Shown here: one piece after another, positions 1 to 7,963 of the stretch
Numbering within the stretch: the first letter of the stretch is position 1
How the letters are laid out: each line of letters begins with the position of its first letter
NCBI GenBank assembly: GCA_028818375.1
Contig: JAPPOB010000007.1
Coordinates: forward strand, 474,490-538,489
DNA: 64,000 bases
Direction: 5' to 3'
DNA from: Anaerolineaceae bacterium
GTDB taxonomy: Bacteria > Chloroflexota > Anaerolineae > Aggregatilineales > Phototrophicaceae
Notes under the pieces: model-generated
The model's input: only the letters and a program-made list of their open reading frames with translations
What the model was told of the DNA's origin: nothing
The model's database searches: none
Translations under genes and position numbers: made by a program

Positions 1-282
1 GACGTGCTCTTCATGACGCGATACACCAAGCACGCCTCGCTGCCGAACCTGAGCGACTCAGTGCGCCTCAGCTTTGACCTGCGCTACAACCCGATCGGTC
101 AGCCGACGGGGCGCGGCGAGTTTCCCGGCTTCGTGGCGCGCAGCCGCGTCAACCCGGCCGGCGAACTGCATGATGCCGGGGCCTGGGCGCAACTGTGGTA
201 CGACGCGCGGGCGCAGATGGCCGCGCCGGAGTACGAGGAAGTCAGCTTCGATCGCTGGGACATCAACCATCCCGCCTGCTGA
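1..282 (+). CDS. Phytanoyl-CoA dioxygenase-like protein, C-terminal part
   Basis: The reading frame is open from the left edge and ends at 282, so only about 93 residues of the C-terminus are visible. The segment reads TKHASLPNLSDSVRLSFDLR, which matches the usual end of PhyH-family Fe(II)/2-oxoglutarate dioxygenases: a His in the strand before the 'SxPNxSD.iRlS.DlRY' stretch, then an Arg that would bind 2-oxoglutarate. Family members hydroxylate small molecules in the cytoplasm; the substrate here is unknown. The iron-binding HxD lies outside the window. The tail (WDINHPAC) is typical of bacterial PhyH proteins. Two complete PhyH paralogues of a different subgroup lie at 51972-53490. Confidence 0.75.
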   Translation, partial: DVLFMTRYTKHASLPNLSDSVRLSFDLRYNPIGQPTGRGEFPGFVARSRVNPAGELHDAGAWAQLWYDARAQMAAPEYEEVSFDRWDINHPAC

Positions 283-302
283 GCGCGCGGCGCCGGCCGC
301 GG

Positions 303-872
303 CTACAGCGCGTCGAAGTGGTTCTGGAATGCCAGGCAGAGCAGCGGGTCGGTCGCCGCGTAGAGATAATGAATGCGCTCGTTGGCGATCAGCAGCGTGC
401 CGCTGCCGCTGCAGGGTTCCATAGTGTCCGCCTGGGCGGAGAAGAGGTCGGTTTCGGGCAGGGCGCAGGCGAGGAAATTGCGCGCCAGACGCTCCTGGTT
501 GATGACGGCCAGTGCGCCCACGCTGAGGCCCTGACCCTGGGCCAGGGAATCCAGCACGGGTTGGGTGTAGATGGCGGCGGCGATGGCGCCGACGTTCTCG
601 TAGCATTGAATCAGCCCGTCGATGACGGCGATGGCGGCCGTGAGGCCGGGGTTGCCGCTGAGCAGCGAAACGCTTCCACCGAGAGTTGTGATGGCGTCGG
701 TGATGCTGGAGGCGTCACTCCGGACGTAGCCTTCCAGGGCGGGGATGAACATCTGCGCCGAGGTCGCCTGGTCGGCGCTGTCGGTGCCGGTGGGCATGAG
801 GTCGCTGCAGGCGGCGAGCAGAATCAGGATGGCCGTCAGCAACCCGACGCGGCGTCGATGTGCGATGGTCAC
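303..872 (-). CDS. Predicted lipoprotein, unknown function
   Basis: This is a 189-residue protein with a type II signal peptide: a basic N-terminus (HRRR), a hydrophobic stretch and the lipobox LLAAC near residue 21. It should be lipidated and anchored on the outer face of the membrane. The mature part is rich in Ala, Gly and Leu, has a few Cys residues and shows no domain I recognise. The gene starts six bases after the stop codon of lspA (879-1376) on the same strand, so the lipoprotein and the peptidase that would mature it are probably co-transcribed. The start ATG at 872 gives a standard signal peptide. Confidence 0.7.
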   Translation of the reverse strand: MTIAHRRRVGLLTAILILLAACSDLMPTGTDSADQATSAQMFIPALEGYVRSDASSITDAITTLGGSVSLLSGNPGLTAAIAVIDGLIQCYENVGAIAAAIYTQPVLDSLAQGQGLSVGALAVINQERLARNFLACALPETDLFSAQADTMEPCSGSGTLLIANERIHYLYAATDPLLCLAFQNHFDAL

Positions 873-878
873 AGCTGC

Positions 879-1376
879 TCAACCTTCCCTGAAGGCCCGT
901 TGCCGGCGGCGCGCAGGCAGCCAGCTTTCAAGCAGCAACAACAGGGCCCCCAGCACAATGGCGTGGTCCGCCAGGTTGGAAACATTGGAGATGACGCCGG
1001 GAATCTGATAGTGGATGAAATCGATGACATGGCCGTGCTGCAGCCGGTCGACGGCGTTGCCCAGCGCGCCGCCGCCGATCAGGCCGCTGGCGAGGCGCGT
1101 CAGCGGACCGGCGGCGGCCAGGCGCGGATAATACCAGAGCAGGACGAGCAGAAAGACCACGGCGATGAGCAGGAAAACGTCGGCGGCCACGGGCAGAATG
1201 CCGAAGGCCGCGCCCCGGTTCTGGCTGTGGGTGAAGCGGAACCAGGCTTCCAGCGTCGGCAGCGGCGCCAGGCTCTGGCCCGGCAGCAGACGCGCCTGAA
1301 CGAGCGCCTTGCTGGCCTGGTCGGCGAGCAGGACGCCGAGCGAGACCCCCAGCAATTGCAACCAGTAGCGTCGCAT
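879..1376 (-). CDS. lspA: Lipoprotein signal peptidase (signal peptidase II)
   Basis: This is a 165-residue integral membrane aspartic protease that removes signal peptides from prolipoproteins. The family signatures are clear: QNRGAAFGIL after the first periplasmic loop, GGALGNAVDR with the first catalytic Asp followed by VIDFIHY, and SNVSNLADHAIV with the second catalytic Asp. Four hydrophobic segments are visible and the length is normal. The frame is open upstream, but the ATG at 1376 gives the expected MRRYWLQLLG start. The gene is divergent from cdsA and is followed six bases later by a lipoprotein gene, a likely substrate. Confidence 0.93.
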   Translation of the reverse strand: MRRYWLQLLGVSLGVLLADQASKALVQARLLPGQSLAPLPTLEAWFRFTHSQNRGAAFGILPVAADVFLLIAVVFLLVLLWYYPRLAAAGPLTRLASGLIGGGALGNAVDRLQHGHVIDFIHYQIPGVISNVSNLADHAIVLGALLLLLESWLPARRRQRAFREG

Positions 1377-1459
1377 GCGCTCTCCCGTCCTGCCCCGATT
1401 GTAGCGGCGCGGGCCAGCGCCAGGCAAGCCTGCGCCCCGCCTGGCCGTCCGGACTGACT

Positions 1460-2218
1460 GTGGACGCCAACCTGCGGGCACGGGTGCGCACCGCGTTGCT
1501 GGTCGGTCCGCTGATTGTGCTGCTGGTCGTCGCCGGTGGGCCGGGCTTTCTGCTGGCGGTGCTGGTGGCGGGCGCGCTGGGCGGATACGAACTGGCGCAT
1601 TTGCCGGGGAAGGCCCCGCGGCGCGTGGCCATTGCCATGGCGCTCTGCGTCCCGACCCTCAGCCTGGCCGTAGCTTATGGCCAACCCTGGCTCCTGCTGG
1701 CCCTGCTGGCGCCCGCGCTGGCCGGCCTGCACAGCAGACGCGCCACCCTGCCGGGAATCGCAGGCGCGCTTTACGTCGGCGTGGCCCTGGGTCTGCTGCT
1801 CCTGCTGCGCAATAGTGAGGACGGCCGCCTGTGGACGCTGGTGCTCTTCGCCAACAACTGGAGCGCGGACAGCGTCGCCATGCTGGGCGGACGGCGTTTC
1901 GGTCGCCACCGCCTGGCGCCGTCGATCTCGCCGGGCAAGACGGTCGAGGGGGCCCTGCTGGGTCTGCTGGCGGGCGCGCTTGCCGGGCTGGCCCTGGCCC
2001 TTGCGGGCGGCATGCCGCTCGCGTTGGCGCTACCGCTCAATGCGGGCGTGGCGCTGGCCACGCTGGGCGGCGACCTGCTGGAATCGCTGCTGAAACGCCA
2101 GTGGCAGGCCGAGGACAGCGGCACCCTGCTGCCCGGTCACGGCGGCCTGCTGGACCGCATGGACGGCACCCTGCTGGCGGCGCCGGTTCTGTGGTTGTTG
2201 TTGCAGATTCTCCGGTAA
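1460..2218 (+). CDS. cdsA: Phosphatidate cytidylyltransferase (CDP-diacylglycerol synthase)
   Basis: This 252-residue polytopic membrane enzyme makes CDP-diacylglycerol from phosphatidate and CTP, the branch point of phospholipid synthesis. The C-terminal signature is readable: ESLLKR, then SGTLLPGHGGLLDRMD, with the catalytic Asp residues of the HGGxxDRxD core intact. One deviation is visible: the Lys of the usual K-D pair is Glu (QAEDSG). Multiple Leu/Ala-rich membrane segments precede the signature. The chosen start is the GTG at 1460, directly after the region divergent from lspA; no strong Shine-Dalgarno is seen. Identity is secure from the signature; the effect of the Lys-to-Glu change is unknown. 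Confidence 0.88.
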   Translation: MDANLRARVRTALLVGPLIVLLVVAGGPGFLLAVLVAGALGGYELAHLPGKAPRRVAIAMALCVPTLSLAVAYGQPWLLLALLAPALAGLHSRRATLPGIAGALYVGVALGLLLLLRNSEDGRLWTLVLFANNWSADSVAMLGGRRFGRHRLAPSISPGKTVEGALLGLLAGALAGLALALAGGMPLALALPLNAGVALATLGGDLLESLLKRQWQAEDSGTLLPGHGGLLDRMDGTLLAAPVLWLLLQILR

Positions 2219-2263
2219 TGGCCCGGGCCGGCGCCCCTGCCAGCCGGCAAGCCAACCCCGGGA

Positions 2264-3157
2264 TCAGGCGTCCCCGCCGCCGGTGAAGCGCTGCGCCATG
2301 CGCAGGATGTCCAGCGGCAGCACCATCTTGGTGGCCGGGCTGCTGCCGATCTCGCGCAGGGTGTTCAGGTATTCGAGTTGCAGGGTGTTGTCACCGGCCT
2401 GGTGCGCCTCTTCCTCAATGGCCTTCAGCGCTGCGGCGTAGCCCTGGGCCTTCAGCAACTGCGCCTGCTTCTCGCCCTCGGCCTGCAGGATGGCGGACTG
2501 GCGGGCGCCCTCGGCGCGCAGGATGGCGGCCTGTTTCTCGCCCTCCGCCACGGTGACGGAAGCCTCGCGTTCGCCGCTGGCGCGCGTGACCTCGGCGCGG
2601 CGCTCACGCTCGGCGCTCATCTGGCGGTTCATGGCATCCTGCACGTCGCGCGGCGGCTCGATCTCGCGAATCTCGACGCTGGTGATTTTCAGGCCCCAGC
2701 GCTCGGTGACTTCATCCAGCTTGACGCGCAGGGTGTCGTTGATCTGTTCGCGTTTGGAGAGCACGTCGTCGAGCGAGATGTCGCCGATGACGGCGCGCAG
2801 GGTGGTGGTGGCGATATTGGTGGAGGCGTGCACCACGTGGTCGACGGAAATCACCGAGCTTTTGGGGTCAACGACGCGGTAGTAGACGAGGAAATCGATG
2901 GAAATGGGCGCGTTGTCCTGGGTGATGGCCGTCTGCGCGGGGATATCGAGGAACTTTTCGCGCATGTCGACGCGAATGGCGCGTTCGAGGATGGGGATGA
3001 TGATGACGATGCCGGGGCCGCGCGTGCCCGCGTAGCGCCCCAGCGCCAGCACGACGAGGCGCTGGTATTCCGGCACGATGTGGACGTGGCGCACGATGAG
3101 CAGCACCACGAAAATCAGCAAAAGGACCGCAAGAATGGAACCGGGTTCAAATAACAT
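2264..3157 (-). CDS. SPFH/Band 7 (stomatin-like) membrane protein
   Basis: This 297-residue protein has one N-terminal membrane helix (about residues 5-24), then a Band 7 domain (VPEYQRLVVLALGRYAGTRG onward, with LDIPAQTAITQDNAPISID), and a long Ala/Glu/Lys coiled coil built of repeats such as AEGEKQAAILRAEG. This is the classic stomatin/slipin layout; such proteins oligomerise in membrane microdomains. It ends with GSSPATKMVLPLD, also typical. It lies 18 bases downstream of an NfeD gene on the same strand, the standard NfeD-stomatin operon in which the two proteins are thought to act together in membrane organisation and quality control. Confidence 0.92.
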   Translation of the reverse strand: MLFEPGSILAVLLLIFVVLLIVRHVHIVPEYQRLVVLALGRYAGTRGPGIVIIIPILERAIRVDMREKFLDIPAQTAITQDNAPISIDFLVYYRVVDPKSSVISVDHVVHASTNIATTTLRAVIGDISLDDVLSKREQINDTLRVKLDEVTERWGLKITSVEIREIEPPRDVQDAMNRQMSAERERRAEVTRASGEREASVTVAEGEKQAAILRAEGARQSAILQAEGEKQAQLLKAQGYAAALKAIEEEAHQAGDNTLQLEYLNTLREIGSSPATKMVLPLDILRMAQRFTGGGDA

Positions 3158-3175
3158 GGGGGACTCCAGTCGTTG

Positions 3176-3802
3176 TCACTCGGTGGAAGCCAGGCGTTCG
3201 TCTGTGGTCACGGGCTGCGCGCGGTCGCTCACGCGCAGATTCAGCCCCTCGCGCCCGATGACGACGACCTCGACGCCCGTCGCCAGGGGGCGCTCGCTGG
3301 TCGCGCTCCACAGTTCGCCGCCCAGCAGGACCGTGCCGACCGGGTCGAGCGCGCGCGCCACGCGACCGGTTTCGCCGTGGAAATCGTCCAGGGCCCCGGC
3401 CGGCGGCGCCTTGCGCACGCGGGCCAGCACGGGCAGGAGGGCGAAGCGCCAGTACAGCAGCGCGACGGCCACGCTGAGGCCGATGATCAGCGGCGAGACC
3501 CCGCCGGCGGGGAACATCAGCAGGCCGCCGGCCACCTGCAGGGCCAGGCCGGCGACGGTCAGCAGGGTATGGCGCGGCCGCAGCAGGAAGGGCAGCAGCA
3601 TGAAGGCCGAGGCGCCCGCCACCAGCAGCAACACGCCGATCCAGTGGACCGGCATGCCGGTCAGCAGCAGCAGCGAGGCGCTGATACCTGCGACGGCCAG
3701 CAACTCCAGCAGCCCCGTGCCCGGGACGAAGGTCGCCGTCACCCCCAGCCACAGGCCGAGAACGAGGCCGAGATAGACGATGTCCGGCGCAAGCTGAATC
3801 AT
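3176..3802 (-). CDS. NfeD-like membrane protein
   Basis: This 208-residue protein has four to five closely spaced membrane helices (about residues 5-135) followed by a soluble C-terminal OB-fold-like domain (from about residue 145: GETGRVARALDPVGTVLLGG, then GVEVVVIGREGLNLRV). This is the short NfeD architecture without the ClpP-like protease domain. The frame runs further upstream, but the ATG at 3802 (MIQLAPDIVY) begins directly with the membrane region. It is followed by a stomatin gene after 18 bases, as in many bacteria, so the two products probably form one membrane complex. Confidence 0.85.
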   Translation of the reverse strand: MIQLAPDIVYLGLVLGLWLGVTATFVPGTGLLELLAVAGISASLLLLTGMPVHWIGVLLLVAGASAFMLLPFLLRPRHTLLTVAGLALQVAGGLLMFPAGGVSPLIIGLSVAVALLYWRFALLPVLARVRKAPPAGALDDFHGETGRVARALDPVGTVLLGGELWSATSERPLATGVEVVVIGREGLNLRVSDRAQPVTTDERLASTE

Positions 3803-3911
3803 GGGCAAGGCGGTATTCCCTGTCCACAGTATACAGGGGATTACGCTGGTGGGGTCATGGGTCCGTCGCGGGGGCGGGGCGCCCCGTTGTTGGTCCTGCG
3901 TGAGGTTTGGC

Positions 3912-4661
3912 CTAGCGCGTGCGGATTCCGCCGCGCAGATAGTCCGCCTCGTCGCTGAGCACGAAGGCGATGACTTTGGCGACGCCTTCAGGCATACCGT
4001 AGTGCTCGCCGGCGTAATCGTGCGCGTCCTGCTCCGGGCGGCCTTCACGACGGGCGCGGGCGATATCCACGCTGAGCTTGATCTCGGTGATGATGTTGCC
4101 GGGGTAGATGGTGTTGACGCGAATGCCGCGCTCCGCGAGGCGCTCCTGCAGGGTCATGGCCAGGCCGTTGGCGCCGCCCTTGCCGGAGGCGTAGGCCAGC
4201 GATGAGCTGGGGCCGAAGACGCCGGCGCCGGACGCGATGATGACGAAGACGCCCCGACCGCCGGCCTCCAGCAGAGGCGCGCCGTATTTGGCGCAGAGGA
4301 AGACGCCGGTGATGTTGACGTCGAGGGCGCGTTTGAAATCCTCCAGCGGCATCTCTTCGGGCGAGAGCCAGGGGCCGGGCAGCACACCGGCGGCGCAGAC
4401 CACCTTGTCCAGCCCGCCGTGGCGCTCGCGCACAAAGTCGATGAGGGCCTGCACCTCGTGGTCATGGCGCACGTCCGTCTGCAGGAAGTCCGCGCAGCCA
4501 CCCTCATCGCGGATGGCCGCGGCGCGCGCCTCACCGTCGGTCTTGTGGTCGGCGATGACGACGCGGGCGCCTCGCGCGGCACAGAGTTCGGCCGTGGCCG
4601 CGCCAATGCCCTGTGCGCCGCCGGTGACGAGAATGACGTTTCCCTGCAAATCGCCAGTCAT
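3912..4661 (-). CDS. Short-chain dehydrogenase/reductase
   Basis: This 249-residue protein is a classical SDR: the NAD(P)-binding TGGAQGIG motif near residue 13, the CAAG variant of NNAG, an active-site Ser in the IASGAG stretch, and YASGK as the catalytic Tyr-x-x-x-Lys. The region after PGNIITEIK covers the substrate loop. The start ATG at 4661 follows a good ribosome-binding site (GGAGGTCTCC). The substrate cannot be told. The gene lies downstream of a YciI-like gene on the same strand with a 49-base gap, so the two may be co-transcribed. Confidence 0.88.
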   Translation of the reverse strand: MTGDLQGNVILVTGGAQGIGAATAELCAARGARVVIADHKTDGEARAAAIRDEGGCADFLQTDVRHDHEVQALIDFVRERHGGLDKVVCAAGVLPGPWLSPEEMPLEDFKRALDVNITGVFLCAKYGAPLLEAGGRGVFVIIASGAGVFGPSSSLAYASGKGGANGLAMTLQERLAERGIRVNTIYPGNIITEIKLSVDIARARREGRPEQDAHDYAGEHYGMPEGVAKVIAFVLSDEADYLRGGIRTR

Positions 4662-4710
4662 GGAGACCTCCTGCGGCGTCCCCGGGAAGGCCTTCCCTTC
4701 CCGGTCAACA

Positions 4711-5022
4711 TCATTTGCCGGCCGGCTGTGGCAGCGCCGTGCGCCAGGGGAAGAGCTCGGCGCGAAAGAGGCGCCCCTGTACGCCCGGATCGTTGCGCAT
4801 GATGGCCAGCGCGGCGTCCTCGTCCGGCGCCTGAAAAATGACGATACCGAAGCTGTGGTAGTCCTCCAGTGTGCTGCGGCCGGCCAGTTGCACCGTGCCC
4901 TCGTCACAGAGCCGCTGCAGGTAGGCGAAATGCTGGTCAAGTACGGCTCTTTCTTCGTCCGTGCCGCCCGTGACCAGCATCTCAAGGCGCAGGGCCTGGA
5001 TGCGGTAAAGCCAATGCTTCAT
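4711..5022 (-). CDS. YciI-family protein
   Basis: This 103-residue protein has the YCII fold pattern: an opening strand and helix (LYRIQALRLEML), a middle HFAYLQRLCDEGTVQLAG segment with the conserved His at the start of the helix, and an end strand (GIVIFQAPDEDAALAIMRND). YciI proteins are small dimeric ferredoxin-like proteins with a His/Asp pocket; most have no known reaction. The length matches the family. It precedes an SDR gene on the same strand and may share its transcript. The ribosome-binding site is weak. Confidence 0.75.
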   Translation of the reverse strand: MKHWLYRIQALRLEMLVTGGTDEERAVLDQHFAYLQRLCDEGTVQLAGRSTLEDYHSFGIVIFQAPDEDAALAIMRNDPGVQGRLFRAELFPWRTALPQPAGK

Positions 5023-5108
5023 GGAAGCTGCAACATCCGTGCCGTCAGGCCCCTGCCGGAACTTCTGGCAGCAGGTTGCGGCAAGTGGAGGTCTGACGCA
5101 TCAACCTG

Positions 5109-6272
5109 CTAGCAATTACCCCTGTCGAGTTTGTAGAGTCCCATCTCTGTGTTGTTGTTGGCCAGGGTTCGCTCTGGAATCGCATTGTCGAAGTTGACCT
5201 GCGCGTAGATGACGTGATTGCTGTTGACGTGGCGTGAAATGGTCAACCAGGCCGTCGCGCCCACGGTCTGGCCGGGCTGGATGGGCGGGAACTCGCCGAT
5301 TGCCTCTTGCGCCACGTCATCCCGCCGGGCCCCGTCGTCCCTGAGGCCATAATCCAGAAAACGGACCCTGCCGCCAGGTGAAGGCGTGGTGCCGAAGTTG
5401 GCCACGTCAACCTCCACCTGAAAACCGATACCGCAAACGATCACCCCGTTGGGCGAATTGTGGCGGACGAAGCCTGCGACGAGGTCGACGTCGCCGCCCG
5501 GAACGGCCGGCGGCGGCGGTGGTGGTGGCGGCAGCGCTGGCGGCACGACTTGCTGCAGGTCGCCGACAGCGCCTGACGCGTTGACGACAGTGGGTGAAAT
5601 CCAGCCCAGGCGGCCATCCGACAGTTCAATGTGGAACCAGCCGGAGCCGCGACTGCTGATGCCAAGGGCGGGCGCGCTCGCGCCGTTGCTCAAGACGCCG
5701 ATGATGCGGAAACGGGTGCTGTCGCCGGAGCGTACGTTGGCGTTGACGCGCGCCGTCACCGCAGGCGACCCGTCGGAGACGGGCATCATTTCCTCCATCT
5801 CCTCCGTCTCCTCCATCATCTCCATCTCATCCATGTCCTTTTCCATGACCATGGTCATGTCGTCGGCCATCATGCTTTCGTTTTCCACGCGCAGCGGCCC
5901 GACGACCTGGCGGGACATGTCGTCGTCGGTGGCGACGTTCAGGCGCAGTTCATAGAGCCCGTCGGGCACGGCGCCGGTATCCCAGGCGCCCAGCACGTCG
6001 TTGACGACGGGTGTCGGGGAGGGCAGGGTGACGGGCAACCAGGCGCGGGTTTCAGGCGCGCCGAGGTCGTCATCCAGCGCGCGATACTCGATGAAATAGG
6101 TGGTCATGCCGGGCAGGTTGACGGTGCCCCTCAGGGAGACCTCGCCGCGCAGAAGGTAAACGGGCGGCGGCCAACTGATTTCTGCCGTCGGTTCTTCCGC
6201 TTCCTGCGCCACGACAGGCAGGACCAGCAGACACAGCGCCACGGTGAACAGTGCGATTAACTTGCTGCGCAT
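5109..6272 (-). CDS. Secreted SH3-domain protein with acidic Met/Glu-rich linker
   Basis: This 387-residue protein starts with a clear signal peptide (MRSKLIALFTVALCLL, then VVAQEAEE). The mature part has an N-terminal beta domain (about 28-140, PTAEISWPPPVYLLRGEVSL), a low-complexity Met/Asp/Glu linker (about 145-175), a bacterial SH3 domain (about 185-250, ARVNANVRSGDSTRFRIIG to GRLGWISPTVV), a run of prolines, and a C-terminal CARDB-like beta domain (VEVDVANFGTTPSPGGRVRF). SH3b domains usually bind cell-wall or other surface ligands. A paralogue with the same order lies just upstream at 6560-7672. No enzyme motif is seen; a cell-surface role is inferred. The ATG at 6272 is chosen because it starts the signal peptide. 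Confidence 0.72.
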   Translation of the reverse strand: MRSKLIALFTVALCLLVLPVVAQEAEEPTAEISWPPPVYLLRGEVSLRGTVNLPGMTTYFIEYRALDDDLGAPETRAWLPVTLPSPTPVVNDVLGAWDTGAVPDGLYELRLNVATDDDMSRQVVGPLRVENESMMADDMTMVMEKDMDEMEMMEETEEMEEMMPVSDGSPAVTARVNANVRSGDSTRFRIIGVLSNGASAPALGISSRGSGWFHIELSDGRLGWISPTVVNASGAVGDLQQVVPPALPPPPPPPPAVPGGDVDLVAGFVRHNSPNGVIVCGIGFQVEVDVANFGTTPSPGGRVRFLDYGLRDDGARRDDVAQEAIGEFPPIQPGQTVGATAWLTISRHVNSNHVIYAQVNFDNAIPERTLANNNTEMGLYKLDRGNC

Positions 6273-6299
6273 CACAGGCCTCCACAAGGCTTCTTTCCC

Positions 6300-6535
6300 G
6301 TCACAATAGTGCCGCACGAATTCTGCGGTGGCAAACTGGCGTACGGGCGACATACCCTGTCGCCCCTGCACGACCGGGCAAGGACAGAGGTCAACTGCCC
6401 GGAAAAGCGCCTGCCCGCAACCTTGTCAGCCGGTCATGGCGAAGAACGGGCCGAAGGCTGGTGTATGCGGGCCTGCTGCCGCGCTACCCTGTAGGCCGCC
6501 CTGTAATGAGGCTTCCAGGGCGGCCTACAGTTTTT
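6300..6535 (+). other. Non-coding gap with possible structured plus-strand RNA
   Basis: This gap lies between two minus-strand genes. I see no convincing gene on either strand. It holds a 7-bp inverted repeat (CCGGGCA / TGCCCGG at about 6377-6406) and ends in a perfect terminator hairpin oriented for plus-strand transcription, although no plus-strand gene lies upstream. A small RNA is one explanation. I could not match it to a known riboswitch or RNA family. Confidence 0.25.
6489..6535 (+). terminator. Rho-independent terminator, plus strand
   Basis: CTGTAGGCCGCCCTG (6489-6503) pairs perfectly over 15 bases with CAGGGCGGCCTACAG (6516-6530) across a 12-base loop, followed by TTTTT. The T tract lies only on the plus-strand side, yet both flanking genes are on the minus strand, so it does not serve either of them in an obvious way. 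Confidence 0.75.
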
Positions 6536-6559
6536 GGCAGTCATGTCCCCTTCGCTGCC

Positions 6560-7672
6560 TCAACAGCCGGCCTGCGCCAGCGTGTAGTCGCGGTTGGCAG
6601 TGTTGTTGCCTTCGTTGCTCTCCGCCACGGCGTTGGCCGTATCGAGCGTGATGTTCAGACGGTGGGCCTCATTGTAAAAGGTGGTCACCGTCAGGTTCAT
6701 CACCGCTGTAAAGCGTTGGCCTGGCTCCAGGGCGGGGAAGCCACCGTTGGTGGTCGCGGTGATCGTCCCGGAGTTGATATGCCAGTCCTGCACCAGGATG
6801 ACGCCGCTGGTGCCCGAGTTGCCCGCCCCGATATTGGCCACCTGGGCCGTGATCTGGAAGGCGTCGTTACAACGCGGTTGCTCCGGTTCGAAGTTGATCC
6901 ACTCGATGATCAGGTCCGCATTGCCGGGCACAGGCGCTACCGTATTGCCGGGCACAGGCGCTACCGTCGGGGGCGGCGGCAGCGGGGGCGGCACGATGCG
7001 CGGCAGGTTTTCAATGTTGCCGGACACCAGCACCACAACATCCGAGATCCAGCCGCGTCGCCCGTTGGGCAGGGCGATCTGGTACCAGCCGCTGCCCCGG
7101 CTGCTGACGCCCAGAATCGGCGCGCTTTCGCCCGTGAGCAGGGCGTCGATGGGGCGGAAGGCCGTGCTGTCGCCCGTGCGCACGTTGGCGTTGACGCGCG
7201 CAGTCACCCGCGGCGATTCATCGGGCACGGGGGTCACTTCTTCCACGACCATTCCCATGTCTTCATCCGGCATGCGCTCGTTTTCCACGCGCAGGGGACC
7301 GAGCACCTGCCGCATCATTTCACCGCCCGGCGTCACGATGTTCAGGCGTATCTCGTAAAGACCGTCCGCGACGTTGCCCGTATCCCAGGCGCCCAGCACG
7401 CCATCCACGACGGGGGTGCTGGACGGCAGGGTAACCGGCAGGAAGGCGCGCGAATCCGGCGCCGCAAGGTCGTCATCCAGCGCGCGGTACTCGATGTAAT
7501 AGCTGGTCATGCCGGGAAGATTGACCGTGCCCATCAGGGAGACCTCGCCGCGCAGGACATAAACAGGCGGCGGCCAACTGATTTCGGCCGTGGGTTCTGC
7601 CTCCTGCGCCCATGAGGGCGTTGTCAGCAGGCACAGTGTCATAACGAACAACAGGACCTTAATGCTGCGCAT
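6560..7672 (-). CDS. Secreted SH3-domain protein, paralogue of 5109-6272
   Basis: This 370-residue protein has a signal peptide (MRSIKVLLFVMTLCLLTTPS, cut near AQEAEP), then the same N-terminal domain as its neighbour (PTAEISWPPPVYVLRGEVSL), a short acidic Met linker, an SH3b domain (ARVNANVRTGDSTAFRPIDA to GRRGWISDVVV), a Pro-rich linker holding two copies of TVAPVPGN, and a C-terminal CARDB-like domain (AQVANIGAGNSGTSGVILVQ to AESNEGNNTANRDY). The two genes clearly arose by tandem duplication; they differ most in the linker and the C-terminal domain. A surface-exposed binding role is likely; the ligand is unknown. Confidence 0.72.
   Translation of the reverse strand: MRSIKVLLFVMTLCLLTTPSWAQEAEPTAEISWPPPVYVLRGEVSLMGTVNLPGMTSYYIEYRALDDDLAAPDSRAFLPVTLPSSTPVVDGVLGAWDTGNVADGLYEIRLNIVTPGGEMMRQVLGPLRVENERMPDEDMGMVVEEVTPVPDESPRVTARVNANVRTGDSTAFRPIDALLTGESAPILGVSSRGSGWYQIALPNGRRGWISDVVVLVSGNIENLPRIVPPPLPPPPTVAPVPGNTVAPVPGNADLIIEWINFEPEQPRCNDAFQITAQVANIGAGNSGTSGVILVQDWHINSGTITATTNGGFPALEPGQRFTAVMNLTVTTFYNEAHRLNITLDTANAVAESNEGNNTANRDYTLAQAGC
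6920..6967. repeat. Tandem 24-bp repeat inside a secreted-protein gene
   Basis: Two exact copies of a 24-base unit (6920-6943 and 6944-6967) lie in the linker of the 6560-7672 gene and encode the repeated TVAPVPGN peptide. The unit is a multiple of three, so copy-number change would lengthen or shorten the linker without breaking the frame. Confidence 0.9.
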
Positions 7673-7963
7673 CCCGGCCTCCTTTGCCTGAGTGGGCAGA
7701 ACTGCGGCTATTGTGCCGCAAGTATTTCGGTGTGGCAATATGAACTGCGCCGCGCGCCATGCCGGAGATGACCTGGGACACGGGACACCACGCATCGTCA
7801 CCGCGCGCCGGGTTTGACCGGCCTGGCCGGGCGGTTTGCGACGAGGCGCCGGCTGTCATCGCTGAATCCGCCAGCGGCGCCGGCAGGTTGATGGCGCCGA
7901 ATTCAGCTGGCGGCCCCCGCTTTCGCATCACGCCGCCTGCCGTGAACGCAGGCAGGCCGCGGG

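Noticed and set aside
195..1457. A 420-codon plus-strand open frame across the lipoprotein and lspA genes
   Set aside because: It is a mirror of the two minus-strand genes in high-GC DNA; its protein is Gln/Arg/Ala-rich with no domain, while both minus-strand genes have clear signatures.
6300..6480. A cobalamin riboswitch upstream of the hairpin at 6489
   Set aside because: There is a loose match to the CTGCCCGCAAC region, but the conserved GCCACTG box and the rest of the core are missing, and no cobalamin-related gene follows.
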